Below, one piece after another: positions 16,765-25,652 of a DNA stretch of 41,265 bases. This DNA is from Pseudomonadota bacterium (lineage in GTDB: Bacteria; Myxococcota_A; Polyangia; Fen-1088): assembly GCA_017881245.1 (NCBI GenBank), contig JADGRC010000319.1, forward strand, positions 1 through 41,265, in the 5' to 3' direction. Position numbers and translations under genes: made by a program. Below the pieces are notes generated by a model, which saw only the letters and a list, made by a program, of their open reading frames with translations, searched no databases and was not told the origin of the DNA. How positions within the stretch are numbered: the first letter of the stretch is position 1; each line of letters begins with the position of its first letter.

Positions 16765-17519
16765 CCACCGCCCTTTCCTGGCCAAGCGCGGGCGGTGATC
16801 CTGGCGAGCCGCTCCCCGCCGCCGCGTTTGTCGAACGGTTGCGCGCCGAGGGAGCCGCTCGCTATCACGACCACCATCCTTTTCACATGGCGATGCACGA
16901 GGGGCGGCTCTCCCGCGACGATCTTGGCCGTTGGGTTCTGAACCGCTACTACTACCAGACGCGTATTCCCATCAAGGATGCACTCATCGTCTCCAAGAGC
17001 GAGGATCCCGAGTTTCGGCGGTCGTGGGTGCGCCGGATCCACGATCACGACGGAAGCGCTCCCGGCGATGGCGGTTTGGCCGAGTGGCTCCGGTTGGCCG
17101 AGGCGGTGGGCCTCGATGCGGCGGAGGTCGCGAACTGCGGTCAGGTGTTGCCGGGGGTGCGATTTGCCTGCGACGCGTACGTGTCGTTGGTTCGCGACAG
17201 CAGCCTCGTCGTGGCCGTGGCCTCGTCGCTGACCGAATTTTTCGCGCCGGATCTCATGTCCAAACGAATCGCCGCGTGGGAGCAGCACTATCCCTTCGTC
17301 GACGCCGCGGGCCTCGCCTATTTTCGCGGTCGGGTGCCGCGCGCGCGCCGCGATTCCGAGGAAGCGGTGGCGTTCGTCCTCGCCCACGCGCGCACGCGCG
17401 CCGAACAGGAAGCGTGTGTGTCGGCGCTGATTCGCAAAACGGAAATCCTGTGGCACCTGCTCGACTGCGTCAGCGCGGCGTCCGCTCCATTCCCGGCGGG
17501 CAGGGAACCCGGAACGTGA
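16761..17519 (+). CDS. pqqC: PqqC, pyrroloquinoline quinone synthase
   Basis: 252 aa, all-helical heme-oxygenase-like fold. It catalyses the last step, an oxygen-dependent eight-electron oxidation and ring closure giving PQQ. Visible family stretches are RYHDHHPFHMAMHEGRLSRDDLGRWVLNRYYYQTRIPIKDA, WVRRIHDHDG, LTEFFAPDLMSKRIAAWEQHY and YFRGRVPRARRDSEEA. It starts with GTG overlapping the pqqB stop and ends overlapping the pqqDE start, both by 4 nt, so translation is coupled. Only the short C-terminal tail is poorly conserved. Confidence 0.93.
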   Translation: MTTALSWPSAGGDPGEPLPAAAFVERLRAEGAARYHDHHPFHMAMHEGRLSRDDLGRWVLNRYYYQTRIPIKDALIVSKSEDPEFRRSWVRRIHDHDGSAPGDGGLAEWLRLAEAVGLDAAEVANCGQVLPGVRFACDAYVSLVRDSSLVVAVASSLTEFFAPDLMSKRIAAWEQHYPFVDAAGLAYFRGRVPRARRDSEEAVAFVLAHARTRAEQEACVSALIRKTEILWHLLDCVSAASAPFPAGREPGT

Positions 17520-19000
17520 TCGAGATCGACGCCAGATCGAGGCCCCGTCTGGCCCGCGGTGTGCGACTGCGGCTGGATCGCATCACCGGAAAGAAGCTGT
17601 TGCTCCGTCCCGAGCAGGGCTTCGAACTGCAAGGCTCGGCCGATGCCATCGTCAAGCTCTGCACGTCCGATCGAAGTGTCGCCCAGATCATCGACCAACT
17701 CGCCGAGCTGCAGCGAGATGTCACGCGCGATCAAATCGCGGAGGATGTGACGCGGGTGCTTGCGGATCTGGCTCGCCGCGGACTGATTGTCGTCGGGGAC
17801 GAGCCACTGACGGGGAATCTGGCGGTCCCTTCCACGGACTCCGCGGACTCTGCCAGTTCCACCGATACCGCCGACTCCGCCAATTCCACCGACTCCACCT
17901 CCGGAACGCCGCGCCCGTACACGCTGGTGGCGGAGTTGACCTATCGCTGCCCGCTTCGCTGTGCCTACTGCTCGAATCCGGTTCACCTCGACGCGATGGG
18001 CGCTGAAATCGACGCGGCCACCTGGGCGCGAGTGTTCAAGGAAGCGGAAGCCCTGGGCGTAATGCAAGTGACCCTGACCGGGGGCGAGCCGCTGCTGCGT
18101 CCCGATCTCGAACAACTCGTTCGGGCGGCGCGCGCCAGCGACCTCTATACAACGCTGATCACGAGCGGGATCCCCACCGACAGGGATGGCCTGGCGCGCC
18201 TGCGCGACGCGGGCTTGGACGGTGTTCAGCTCTCTTTTCAAGATGTGGACACCGACGCCGCCGCGCGGGTGGCCGGCGTGGACGCGCTGACCGAAAAGGA
18301 GCAAGTCGCAGGCTTCATACGGGACCTTGGCCTGCCGTTGACGCTGAATATCGTTCTTCACCGCGAGAACCTGCCCCGCCTGCCGGCGTTGATCGCGATG
18401 GCCGAAAGTCTGGGGGCCAACCGTCTGGAGCTGGCCCACGTGCAGTATCTGGGATGGGCGCTCGCGAATCGGTCGCTCCTACTGCCGAGCGCGACGATGA
18501 TCGCCGAGGCGCGGGCCACCGTGGCCGCGGCGCGTGCGCGGCTGTCCGGGCGGATGGAGATCCTGGCCGTGCTGCCCGATTATTTTTCCGATCGGCCGCG
18601 CGCATGCATGGATGGTTGGGGACGAAGGTACATGGTGGTAGCGCCCGACGGACGCGTGTTGCCTTGCCACGCGGCACACACGCTACCGAGCCTGACCTTC
18701 GACAACGTCGCGGCGCGGTCGCTCGGTGACATCTGGAAGGACTCGACGGCCTTTGCCCGCTTTCGCGGCGAGAACTGGATGCCGGAGCCCTGTCGGGGCT
18801 GCGACCAGCGCGGCATCGACTTCGGGGGCTGCCGCTGCCAGTCATATCACCTGACCGGCGATATGACGTTGACCGATCCGACCTGCTCGCTTTCCCCCCG
18901 ACACGACGCCGTCCGCGTCGCGCGCGCGCAGGCGGAAGGCTCGACGCCCCCATCCGAATCGCGATTGCTCCGACTGCGCCGGCCCCCGTCCGGCCCCTGA
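17516..19000 (+). CDS. pqqE: PqqD-PqqE fusion: peptide chaperone joined to radical SAM PqqA Glu-Tyr cyclase
   Basis: 494 aa. Residues 1-95 are a PqqD domain (RLARGVRLRLDRITGKKLLLRPEQGFEL..., then ADLARRGLIVV), the winged-helix-like recognition element that binds PqqA. Residues 106-129 are a linker built from an STD/SAD/SAN tripeptide repeat. From about residue 135 the PqqE radical SAM domain follows, with the Cys145-x3-Cys149-x2-Cys152 cluster motif (RCPLRCAYCSNP), TLTGGEPLLRPDLEQLV, a SPASM-type C-terminus and auxiliary-cluster Cys (PEPCRGCDQRGIDFGGCRCQ). GTG 17516 overlaps the pqqC stop. PqqD is often a separate gene or joined to PqqC; the fusion to PqqE should keep chaperone and cyclase at 1:1. 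Confidence 0.93.
   Translation: MIEIDARSRPRLARGVRLRLDRITGKKLLLRPEQGFELQGSADAIVKLCTSDRSVAQIIDQLAELQRDVTRDQIAEDVTRVLADLARRGLIVVGDEPLTGNLAVPSTDSADSASSTDTADSANSTDSTSGTPRPYTLVAELTYRCPLRCAYCSNPVHLDAMGAEIDAATWARVFKEAEALGVMQVTLTGGEPLLRPDLEQLVRAARASDLYTTLITSGIPTDRDGLARLRDAGLDGVQLSFQDVDTDAAARVAGVDALTEKEQVAGFIRDLGLPLTLNIVLHRENLPRLPALIAMAESLGANRLELAHVQYLGWALANRSLLLPSATMIAEARATVAAARARLSGRMEILAVLPDYFSDRPRACMDGWGRRYMVVAPDGRVLPCHAAHTLPSLTFDNVAARSLGDIWKDSTAFARFRGENWMPEPCRGCDQRGIDFGGCRCQSYHLTGDMTLTDPTCSLSPRHDAVRVARAQAEGSTPPSESRLLRLRRPPSGP
17831..17902 (+). repeat. 8 x 9-nt tandem repeat forming the PqqD-PqqE linker
   Basis: Eight 9-nt units (variants of tccaccgac / tccgccgac) begin at 17831, 17840 and so on. 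They encode STD-SAD-SAS-STD-TAD-SAN-STD-STS exactly between the PqqD and PqqE domains. They are in frame, flexible, hydrophilic and mildly acidic. Confidence 0.9.
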
Positions 19001-19048
19001 CCGCGTGAGCCGCAAGCCAGATTCGGACCTGCGCGGTCGTCACCCATA

Positions 19049-19066
19049 TCCACAGCTAGATGTGGA
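19049..19066. terminator. Small inverted repeat between convergent pqqDE and the lipoprotein gene
   Basis: tccaca...tgtgga forms a 6-bp stem with a 6-nt loop in the 130-nt gap between two convergent genes. There is no T-run, so it is at best a weak bidirectional terminator. Confidence 0.3.
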
Positions 19067-19130
19067 ACTACCGATCTCTCACGGAACCGCTCATGGGTCG
19101 GGTCTCCCGAGGAAAGGTCCGCCTACTCGG

Positions 19131-19640
19131 TCACGGGGACACGAAAACGGCGGTCACGAATAACCGAATGTCGCAGGTCCAACTGGTGACCAACCCGTTG
19201 GTCGTGAACGTCGACACGTTTTCAACGGCTTGGAAAGTGGACGGTCGGCCGTTCGTTGATCCGAACCCGCCCTCCGCCGCCGCGTACGCGATCGTCCCCG
19301 TGGAACCGTCGGTCCGGGTCCCACAACGGAAACTTCCGTCCCGGTTCACGCCGCCGTTGCATGGCGGGGCGTCGATACTCAACAGCCCGTCCTGCTCCAC
19401 GACCGTGAACGTTCCACCGCCGCCCGGCTGAAGCGCGGCGCAGTCGACGGCCGCGCGACAGCGACAAGCGGCCAAGTGGCTCGTGATCAACGAGTACATG
19501 CCGGAATAAGTCGTCCCCAACGCATTCCCTGCGGGAATACCGGTGACGTCCTTATCCGTCAGCGTTGGCAAACCACCATCCGCGCAGCCCAAGGCAAAAC
19601 CGAGAAGCGCCAAGAAAAGCAGGCCTCCCCGAATCGTCAC
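19131..19640 (-). CDS. Cys-rich putative lipoprotein of unknown function
   Basis: 169 aa. GTG start with a purine-rich site (gtgagggggatggag) just upstream. The signal peptide MTIRGGLLFLALLGFALGC has a good lipobox (ALGC), so the mature protein is expected to be lipid-anchored in the envelope. The rest is small and beta-rich looking, with Cys in AACRCRAAVDCAAL, APPCNGG, FRCGTR and TSWTCDIR, suggesting disulfides. The composition (Gly/Thr/Ser) is like many secreted myxobacterial hypotheticals. It starts 13 nt after the hemD stop and is presumably co-transcribed with it, but nothing links it to tetrapyrrole synthesis. I do not recognise a family. Confidence 0.7.
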   Translation of the reverse strand: MTIRGGLLFLALLGFALGCADGGLPTLTDKDVTGIPAGNALGTTYSGMYSLITSHLAACRCRAAVDCAALQPGGGGTFTVVEQDGLLSIDAPPCNGGVNRDGSFRCGTRTDGSTGTIAYAAAEGGFGSTNGRPSTFQAVENVSTFTTNGLVTSWTCDIRLFVTAVFVSP

Positions 19641-19653
19641 GGCTCCATCCCCC

Positions 19654-20514
19654 TCACGCGTCTCTCAATGACGCGCCTTCATGCGACGCGGAGACCGCCG
19701 CGACGATCTCGGCGACCAGCCGCTTCATCACGTGCGCCTTCTGGGGAACGATGGTCGGCTCGACTCCGCGACGGCGCAGAGCATCGGCCGCAATCGGCCC
19801 GATGGCCGCCACACGCACGTGTGAAAGGCCCTTAAGCAGCGGTGCTTCGAGTTGGTGCTGGCGCGCGACGTCGAACAATCGGTCGACCTGTGCCGCGCTC
19901 GTGAACGCGATGACGTCTACGCGCGCAGCGCCGAGCTCGGCGATCAGTTCAACCACCTTGGTCCCGTCGCTGGCGGCCGCGTATACGTAGGGCGCGACGG
20001 GAAATACGATCGCGCCCGCATCCTCGACAAACGCGCAGAGAGCTCGATTGGGGTCCTCGCCATACAGCTGCACGCCCACGCGCCGGCCCCGCAGATCTAG
20101 CTTCCGCAGCTCGTCCATCACCCCAGCCGACGTTGGCACGGCGGCCGGAAGATCCGTCGGCAATCCCAGTTCCTTGAGCGCCCGCGCCGGCTTTGGCCCC
20201 CGCGTAATCTTACGAACCCGCCCGAGCGCGGCGACCACGTCGGCGGCGATGCCTTGCCGCCGGGCCGTGGTCATCAGCCGCCGCAGTCCCTCGCCCGTCA
20301 GCAGGATGATGTCGTCCATGCCGCCGTTCACCAGCACGCGCAACCAGGCCTCGGCCGGCGCGGGGTCGGGGGCGTCCAGGATCGCAACCATCGGGCAACG
20401 CCAGACGCGTGCGCCCTCACCTTCCAACAATTCCGCGAGCCGGTCGAGCTCCCGCGTCTCCGGCAACGCGACCACCCGCCCGTCAAGCGGCTTCTCGACT
20501 CCGAGGGTCGTCAA
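19654..20514 (-). CDS. hemD: Uroporphyrinogen-III synthase
   Basis: 286 aa. Cyclises hydroxymethylbilane to uroporphyrinogen III, the branch point to heme, B12 and siroheme. The two-lobed HemD pattern is visible: [36 protein letters not shown], the segment [44 protein letters not shown] at the hinge, then [19 protein letters not shown] and [21 protein letters not shown]. The TTG start is supported by TTTGGAG nine bases upstream. It is divergent from the sigma-54 activator and sits next to nirB, which needs siroheme, so it may help supply that cofactor. Confidence 0.85.
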   Translation of the reverse strand: MTTLGVEKPLDGRVVALPETRELDRLAELLEGEGARVWRCPMVAILDAPDPAPAEAWLRVLVNGGMDDIILLTGEGLRRLMTTARRQGIAADVVAALGRVRKITRGPKPARALKELGLPTDLPAAVPTSAGVMDELRKLDLRGRRVGVQLYGEDPNRALCAFVEDAGAIVFPVAPYVYAAASDGTKVVELIAELGAARVDVIAFTSAAQVDRLFDVARQHQLEAPLLKGLSHVRVAAIGPIAADALRRRGVEPTIVPQKAHVMKRLVAEIVAAVSASHEGASLRDA

Positions 20515-20715
20515 TCCAATTCACTCCAAACTAAGATTTCAAGATGGGCTCCGGCGGGACCTTCGGTGGAAGCCTGGCGGTTTCATCGACCACTGTCAAA
20601 GCCGGTGAACCTCTTAACCTCTTACGGCCACCGGACGAAATCGCTGACGGACCGGGTCCCGCTTGCCGCGACCCACTCCTGCCAGTATCGTGGGCCCAAC
20701 GGAAACGGGGGTTTC
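20515..20715. promoter_or_regulatory. Divergent region hemD / sigma-54 activator
   Basis: About 200 nt between two divergent starts. I see the hemD Shine-Dalgarno on the minus strand, a short direct repeat (aacctctt twice near 20611-20628), and ggggg just before GTG 20716. There is no confident -24/-12 or -35/-10 pair. Confidence 0.35.
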
Positions 20716-22563
20716 GTGGTCACGCAAACGACGATGATGGAGACGGATGAGCCGGCACCCCGGGGCGGCGCAAGCGTTCTGCACGTGCTGGTGATGTCGC
20801 CGGATTCCTTTTCCAGCCTGCCGTTACCGGCTTCGGGCAGTATCGCGGTGGGCCGATCGTCGAAGTGCCCCATTCGGCTCGACGATCCCCTGGCTTCGCG
20901 CGAGCACGCCCGATTGCACGTCGCCGCCTCCGACGGCGGATGCGTGCTGCGGATCGAGGACCTGCAGAGCGCGAACGGGACGAGGATCAGGGACCGCCTG
21001 ATATGCGCGGGCGAGTTCGCGTCGATCTTGCCGGGTGAGGCCATCACGATCGGCAGCACCGTGTTGATGGTGCAGCACAATCGACCGGCGGTGGGCCTGC
21101 GCCGCCTGTGGTCGCACGGGTACTTTGAAAGCCGACTGGAAGACGAGTGCGCCAGAGCGTCGGCCACCGGTTCCGAGTTCGCGCTGGCGCGGGTTCGCCT
21201 TACGGGGCTGGCGCCGTGGACCAACGTCGTACCCGCGCTGGTCAGGGCGATTCCATCCCCGCACCTGTTCGCGGCATACGGGCCGCACGACTACGAAATT
21301 CTGTTCGTCGAAATCCCACCCGACGATGTCTTGAGAATGACGCAGGGCCTGGCGACCGAGTTGCGGGCTTCGCGCATCGATACACGCCACGGGATCGCCT
21401 GGTACCCGCGCGATGGAAGGTCCGCCGACGCCTTGCTGGCCCGGGCGAATGCCATGGTCAAGCATCCGTCGGGCGCGGCCAAATCCGAGGCAGCCGCGAG
21501 CGAACCAGAGGCCGGCTCGGAGTCCTTGAGCGGCGCCGGCATGGAACGAATCCGGGCGCTCGCCAAGCGTACCGCGGGGGCCAACATCAACGTCCTTGTC
21601 TTAGGTGAAACGGGCGTCGGAAAGGACGTTCTGGCCCGCGCCATTCATCGGTTGTCGGCCCGGAAGGGTGATTTCGTCGCTCTGAATTGCGCCGGTTTGC
21701 CCGCGAGCTTGATTGAGAGCGAGTTGTTCGGCCACGAGAAGGGGGCATTCAGCGGCGCGGCCGGTGCCAGGATTGGCCTTCTGGAGGCAGCCAACGGCGG
21801 CACGGTGTTCTTGGACGAAATTGGCGACATGCCACTGGCCCTCCAGGTCAAGTTGTTGCGCACCATCGAGGCGCGCGAGGTTCTGCCGGTGGGCGCGGTG
21901 AAACCGCGCGCGATCGACGTCAGGTTCATCGCCGCGACCAACCGGGACCTCGAATCGGACGTGCTCGGTGGATCGTTCCGACAGGATCTGTTCTTCCGCT
22001 TGAACGGGATCAGTTTGGCGGTTCCGCCCCTGCGCGAGCGTACGAATGAAATTCCAGTTCTGGTCGACACGTTCATCAGGGAAGCCTGCGGCGATTCTGG
22101 GCGAGAGTTCCTGCCCGTGGTGACGCGTGAAGCGATGGATCACCTGCTTGGATATGCATGGCCTGGCAATATTCGAGAGCTGAAGAACGTCATTGAGCGA
22201 GCGTTGGTGCTTTGCGACGGAGCCGAAATCACCTCCGAACACTTGCCACTCGACAAGATGCGCACACTGGCGACCGCGTATGGCGCCGCCGCCCCACGGC
22301 CGGCGAGTACGGAGACGCGAGGCGCTCGACCCCGTGTCCGGACGTCGCCCGACGGATTCGATGTGCTCGACTTGCCGCATTTGGACGATCCCGCGAAGGC
22401 CGCTGAACGGCAGCGTATCGTGGAGGCGCTCAATTCTCACGCGTGGAACCAGACACGCGCCGCCCAGGCGCTGGGGATGCCGCGGCGAACATTCGTCTCC
22501 AAGCTGGAGCAGTACAGCATCCCCCGCCCGCAAAAGCAGGGCGGCACGCCAGAACCGCCTTAG
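20716..22563 (+). CDS. FHA-domain sigma-54-dependent transcriptional activator
   Basis: 615 aa from GTG 20716; ATG 20734 is an alternative. Order of parts: an FHA phosphopeptide-binding domain (about 40-120: [27 protein letters not shown]...SANGTRIRD); a roughly 120-residue region resembling a degenerate GGDEF domain ([54 protein letters not shown]) without a GGDEF motif; an AAA+ domain with Walker A GETGVGKD, a GAFSGA loop and Walker [12 protein letters not shown]; and a Fis-type helix-turn-helix ([24 protein letters not shown]). The sigma-54 contact loop has Ser in place of Thr in GAFTGA. It lies 84 nt upstream of nirB on the same strand, so it is a good candidate regulator of nitrogen genes. 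Confidence 0.9.
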   Translation: MVTQTTMMETDEPAPRGGASVLHVLVMSPDSFSSLPLPASGSIAVGRSSKCPIRLDDPLASREHARLHVAASDGGCVLRIEDLQSANGTRIRDRLICAGEFASILPGEAITIGSTVLMVQHNRPAVGLRRLWSHGYFESRLEDECARASATGSEFALARVRLTGLAPWTNVVPALVRAIPSPHLFAAYGPHDYEILFVEIPPDDVLRMTQGLATELRASRIDTRHGIAWYPRDGRSADALLARANAMVKHPSGAAKSEAAASEPEAGSESLSGAGMERIRALAKRTAGANINVLVLGETGVGKDVLARAIHRLSARKGDFVALNCAGLPASLIESELFGHEKGAFSGAAGARIGLLEAANGGTVFLDEIGDMPLALQVKLLRTIEAREVLPVGAVKPRAIDVRFIAATNRDLESDVLGGSFRQDLFFRLNGISLAVPPLRERTNEIPVLVDTFIREACGDSGREFLPVVTREAMDHLLGYAWPGNIRELKNVIERALVLCDGAEITSEHLPLDKMRTLATAYGAAAPRPASTETRGARPRVRTSPDGFDVLDLPHLDDPAKAAERQRIVEALNSHAWNQTRAAQALGMPRRTFVSKLEQYSIPRPQKQGGTPEPP

Positions 22564-22592
22564 TCCGCGTCTTGCGATCAAGTTACGCTCAT

Positions 22593-22610
22593 TTGACCGC
22601 ACCTTGACCG
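22593..22610 (+). promoter_or_regulatory. Direct repeat TTGACCG-N4-TTGACCG upstream of nirB
   Basis: Two identical 7-mers start at 22593 and 22604, 11 nt apart, so on the same DNA face. Either copy could serve as a -35 element (TTGACC); the second has acgcta 17 nt downstream as a poor -10. The spacing also suits a direct-repeat activator site. Confidence 0.45.
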
Positions 22611-22629
22611 ACCGGAAACAAAAGCGACG

Positions 22630-22647
22630 CTACGTTGAACAACGTAG
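22630..22647. promoter_or_regulatory. Perfect palindrome abutting the nirB start codon
   Basis: ctacgttgaacaacgtag consists of two 8-bp arms around aa and ends one base before ATG 22648. It takes the place where a Shine-Dalgarno would be. It could be a repressor operator over the transcription start or a small mRNA hairpin limiting initiation. Confidence 0.6.
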
Positions 22648-25236
22648 ATGTCGCGAGAACGAAAGACCCGCCTGGTTGTCGTCGGAAACGGCATGGTCGG
22701 TCATCGCTTCCTGGATCTGCTGTCCGAAGGTGATCGCGCGAACCACTTCGAGGTCACCGTATTCGGCGAGGAGCCACGCGGCGCGTATGATCGAGTCAAC
22801 CTATCGTCATTTTTCGACGGACGCAGCGCGGACGACCTGTCGCTCGCCCGACCGGGTCAATACGAGGCCGCCGGATTTCGCTTGCTTCTCGACGAGCGCG
22901 TCGTCGCCATCGACCGCCCGACCAGGACCGTATCGACGTCGTCTGGCCTCAAGGTCACCTACGACACGCTGATCCTGGCGACGGGGTCTTATCCCTTCGT
23001 TCCCCCGATCGCGGGATCCGATACACCCGGGTGCTTCGTCTACCGAACAATCGACGATCTGGAGGCGATCGCGAATTGGTCTGGCGATCGGGCGCGCACG
23101 GGCGTGGTCATTGGGGGTGGCTTGTTGGGCTTGGAAGCGGCAAACGCGCTTCGCAATCTGGGACTTGGCGTTCACGTCGTCGAATACGCGTCGCGGTTGA
23201 TGGCGTTGCAGGTCGACGACGCCGGCGGCGCCATCCTCCGGCGACGCATCGAGGGCCTCGGGGTCTCGGTGCACACCGGAAAACAGACGACCGAAATCGC
23301 TGCGCGAATCGATCTCTCCGGACGGCCGGCGGTGGCCCGCCTGGCATTCGCGGACGGCAGCACGTTGCCGACGGACGTCGTGGTGTTTTCGGCGGGCATC
23401 CGCGCCCGGGACGAGCTCGGCCGAACCGCCGGGCTCGCGATCGCGCCGCGCGGAGGCGTCGTAGTCGACGAACGCTGTCGCACGTCGGACCCCGACATTT
23501 TCGCCATTGGTGAATGCGCCAGCTACGATGGGCACACCTTCGGGCTGGTCGCGCCCGGTTACCACATGGCGAAGGTGGCTCTGGCGGCGCTCACCCGTGG
23601 AGATGAGGTCTTCACGGGCTTCGACATGAGCACGAAGCTCAAATTGCTGGGGGTGGACGTCGCCAGCTTCGGTGACGCCTTCGCGACGGCGCCGGGCGCG
23701 CATGTGGTGAGCACATTCGACACCGTGACGGCCGTTTACAAGAAGCTGGTTTTGAGCGCGGATCGCAAGCACCTGCTCGGCGGGATCCTGGTGGGGGACG
23801 CGGCCCAATATGGGCAACTGTTGCAGCTGGTGCAAAATCAGCTGCCGCTGCCCCCCCGACCGGAGGATTTGATCTTCCCGCAGGTGAGCGGCGACAAACC
23901 GGCTGGGCTGGGGGTCGACGCGTTGCCGGGAAGCGCGGTGATCTGTTCGTGCAACAACGTGAACAAGACGGCCATCGTGGCCGCGATCGCCGGCGGCGTG
24001 AATGCCGTGCCCGCGCTCAAGGCCTGCACCAAGGCCGGCACCGGGTGCGGCTCCTGCGTGACGCTGCTCGGGGACATCCTGAAAGTCGAGCTGAGGAAGG
24101 CGGGCGTCGCGGTCACGAACCATCTGTGTGAGCACTTCCCGCACACGCGCCAGGATCTGGCGCAGTTGGTGCGATTGCACAGCGTCAAATCCTTCGACGA
24201 CTTGCTCGGTCGCCACGGGCGGGGCCTTGGCTGCGAGATCTGCAAGCCGGCGGTAGCGTCGATTCTCGCGTCCGCATGGAACGAACACATCCTCTCCCGC
24301 AAGCATCTTCCCCTTCAGGACACCAATGATCGTTTTCTGGCCAACATTCAACGCGACGGAACCTACTCCGTCGTCCCTCGCGTGCCGGCGGGCGAAATAA
24401 CGCCTGACCAACTGATCGCCATTGGCCAGATCGCGAAGCGCTACGGGCTGTACAGCAAGATAACCGGGGGCCAGCGCATCGACCTTTTCGGCGCGCGCGT
24501 TGAACAACTCCCGCGGATTTGGAGCGAGCTGATTGCCGCCGGGTTTGAGTCCGGTCATGCCTACGGCAAGGCCCTGCGCACCGTTAAATCCTGCGTCGGG
24601 GACACGTGGTGCCGCTACGGCGTGCAGGATTCGGTGGGATTGGCCACTCGGATCGAGCACCGATACAAAGGCTTGCGCAGCCCACACAAGCTGAAGTCCG
24701 CGGTATCGGGCTGCGCGCGCGAATGCGCCGAGGCGCAGGGCAAGGACTTCGGCATCATCGCCACCGAAAAGGGCTGGAACCTATATCTGTGCGGCAACGG
24801 CGGCATGAAGCCACAACACGCGCAGCTCTTCGCCACGGATCTCGACGAGCCCACGTTGATTCGTTATTTGGACCGGTTCCTGATGTTCTACGTCAGAACG
24901 GCGGATCGGCTGCAGCGGACGGCCACCTGGCTCAACAATCTGGAAGGCGGGATCGAATATCTGCGCCAGGTCATCATCGAAGACACGCTTGGCATTGGCG
25001 CCGAGTTGGAAGCCCAGATGGCGCACGTCGTCGGGACCTACGAGTGTGAATGGAAGGCCACGCTGGCGGATCCGCAGAAGTTGGCCCAGTTCCGCCCGTT
25101 CGTGAACAGTACGGCGCCCGACCCCAGCATCGTCTTCGTACCCGAGCGTGCGCAGCTTCGGCCGGCGTACCCGCATGAAAAGCGCGCGTTGCTCGATTCC
25201 TTGATCGCGGTCGAAAGACAAGCGGGACCCGCATGA
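22648..25236 (+). CDS. nirB: Assimilatory NAD(P)H nitrite reductase, large subunit
   Basis: 862 aa, cytoplasmic. Reduces nitrite to ammonium with NAD(P)H. Domains in order: FAD/NAD(P)-binding oxidoreductase (RLVVVGNGMVGHRFLDLL, LILATGSYPFVPPI, VVIGGGLLGLEAANALRNLG); BFD-like [2Fe-2S] site (ICSCNNVNK...CTKAGTGCGSC at about 430-475); ferredoxin-like half-domain; and the siroheme/[4Fe-4S] domain with KSCVGDTWCRYG and SGCARECAEAQ (C-x5-C and C-x3-C). The length matches NirB. The next gene, nirD, overlaps by 4 nt. A palindrome touches its ATG and no Shine-Dalgarno is seen. Confidence 0.97.
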   Translation: MSRERKTRLVVVGNGMVGHRFLDLLSEGDRANHFEVTVFGEEPRGAYDRVNLSSFFDGRSADDLSLARPGQYEAAGFRLLLDERVVAIDRPTRTVSTSSGLKVTYDTLILATGSYPFVPPIAGSDTPGCFVYRTIDDLEAIANWSGDRARTGVVIGGGLLGLEAANALRNLGLGVHVVEYASRLMALQVDDAGGAILRRRIEGLGVSVHTGKQTTEIAARIDLSGRPAVARLAFADGSTLPTDVVVFSAGIRARDELGRTAGLAIAPRGGVVVDERCRTSDPDIFAIGECASYDGHTFGLVAPGYHMAKVALAALTRGDEVFTGFDMSTKLKLLGVDVASFGDAFATAPGAHVVSTFDTVTAVYKKLVLSADRKHLLGGILVGDAAQYGQLLQLVQNQLPLPPRPEDLIFPQVSGDKPAGLGVDALPGSAVICSCNNVNKTAIVAAIAGGVNAVPALKACTKAGTGCGSCVTLLGDILKVELRKAGVAVTNHLCEHFPHTRQDLAQLVRLHSVKSFDDLLGRHGRGLGCEICKPAVASILASAWNEHILSRKHLPLQDTNDRFLANIQRDGTYSVVPRVPAGEITPDQLIAIGQIAKRYGLYSKITGGQRIDLFGARVEQLPRIWSELIAAGFESGHAYGKALRTVKSCVGDTWCRYGVQDSVGLATRIEHRYKGLRSPHKLKSAVSGCARECAEAQGKDFGIIATEKGWNLYLCGNGGMKPQHAQLFATDLDEPTLIRYLDRFLMFYVRTADRLQRTATWLNNLEGGIEYLRQVIIEDTLGIGAELEAQMAHVVGTYECEWKATLADPQKLAQFRPFVNSTAPDPSIVFVPERAQLRPAYPHEKRALLDSLIAVERQAGPA

Positions 25237-25652
25237 GCGTCGCGGTCGATTTCATGCGTGAGCCGGAGGCCCCGATATCCGATGACGCCGATTTGCAACG
25301 GGTGCAATGGGTGGATGTGTGTGCGGTCGACGATGTCCTCCCCAACTGTGGTGCCCCGGCCTTGATCGCCGGCCGTCAGATCGCGATCGTGCGCCTGGGC
25401 GAGGGGCGCATCTACGCGCTGTCGAACTACGACCCTTTCAGCGAAGCATTCGTGATTGCGCGGGGCATCGTGGGCGATCGTGCCGGCTGCCCCAAAATCG
25501 CATCGCCCATCTACAAGCAGAGTTTCGACCTGCGGACGGGCGTTTGCCTGGATGACCCATCGGTCACGTTGCCGACCTACCCCGTCCGCGTGCGCCAAGG
25601 CCGCATCGAAGTCGGTGTCGAAATCCTCGTCGAATCCGGCATCGCCCGATGA
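25233..25652 (+). CDS. nirD: Nitrite reductase small subunit (Rieske-like)
   Basis: 139 aa. Rieske-fold partner of NirB (WVDVCAVDDVLPNCGAPALIAGRQIAIVRLGEGRIYALSNYDPFSEAFVIARGIVGDRAGCPKIASPIYKQSFDLRTG). As in other NirD proteins the Rieske Cys-His pairs are replaced (SNYDP in place of C-x-H, IYKQSFDL in place of C-x2-H), so it should not bind a cluster and acts structurally. ATG 25233 overlaps the nirB stop. The stop overlaps the next gene start (ATGA). Confidence 0.95.
   Translation: MSVAVDFMREPEAPISDDADLQRVQWVDVCAVDDVLPNCGAPALIAGRQIAIVRLGEGRIYALSNYDPFSEAFVIARGIVGDRAGCPKIASPIYKQSFDLRTGVCLDDPSVTLPTYPVRVRQGRIEVGVEILVESGIAR

Noticed and set aside
20254..20715. Upstream extension of the sigma-54 activator frame
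   Set aside because: It crosses the hemD gene on the other strand and has no conserved sequence before [10 protein letters not shown].
22564..22647. Sigma-54 (-24/-12) promoter before nirB
   Set aside because: Looked for TGGCA-N7-TTGC type spacing. Only fragments (ggcacg, ttgcga) exist, at the wrong distance.
22807..24687. 626-codon minus-strand frame opposite nirB
   Set aside because: nirB is unambiguous on the plus strand. The antisense frame has no domain and no sensible start.
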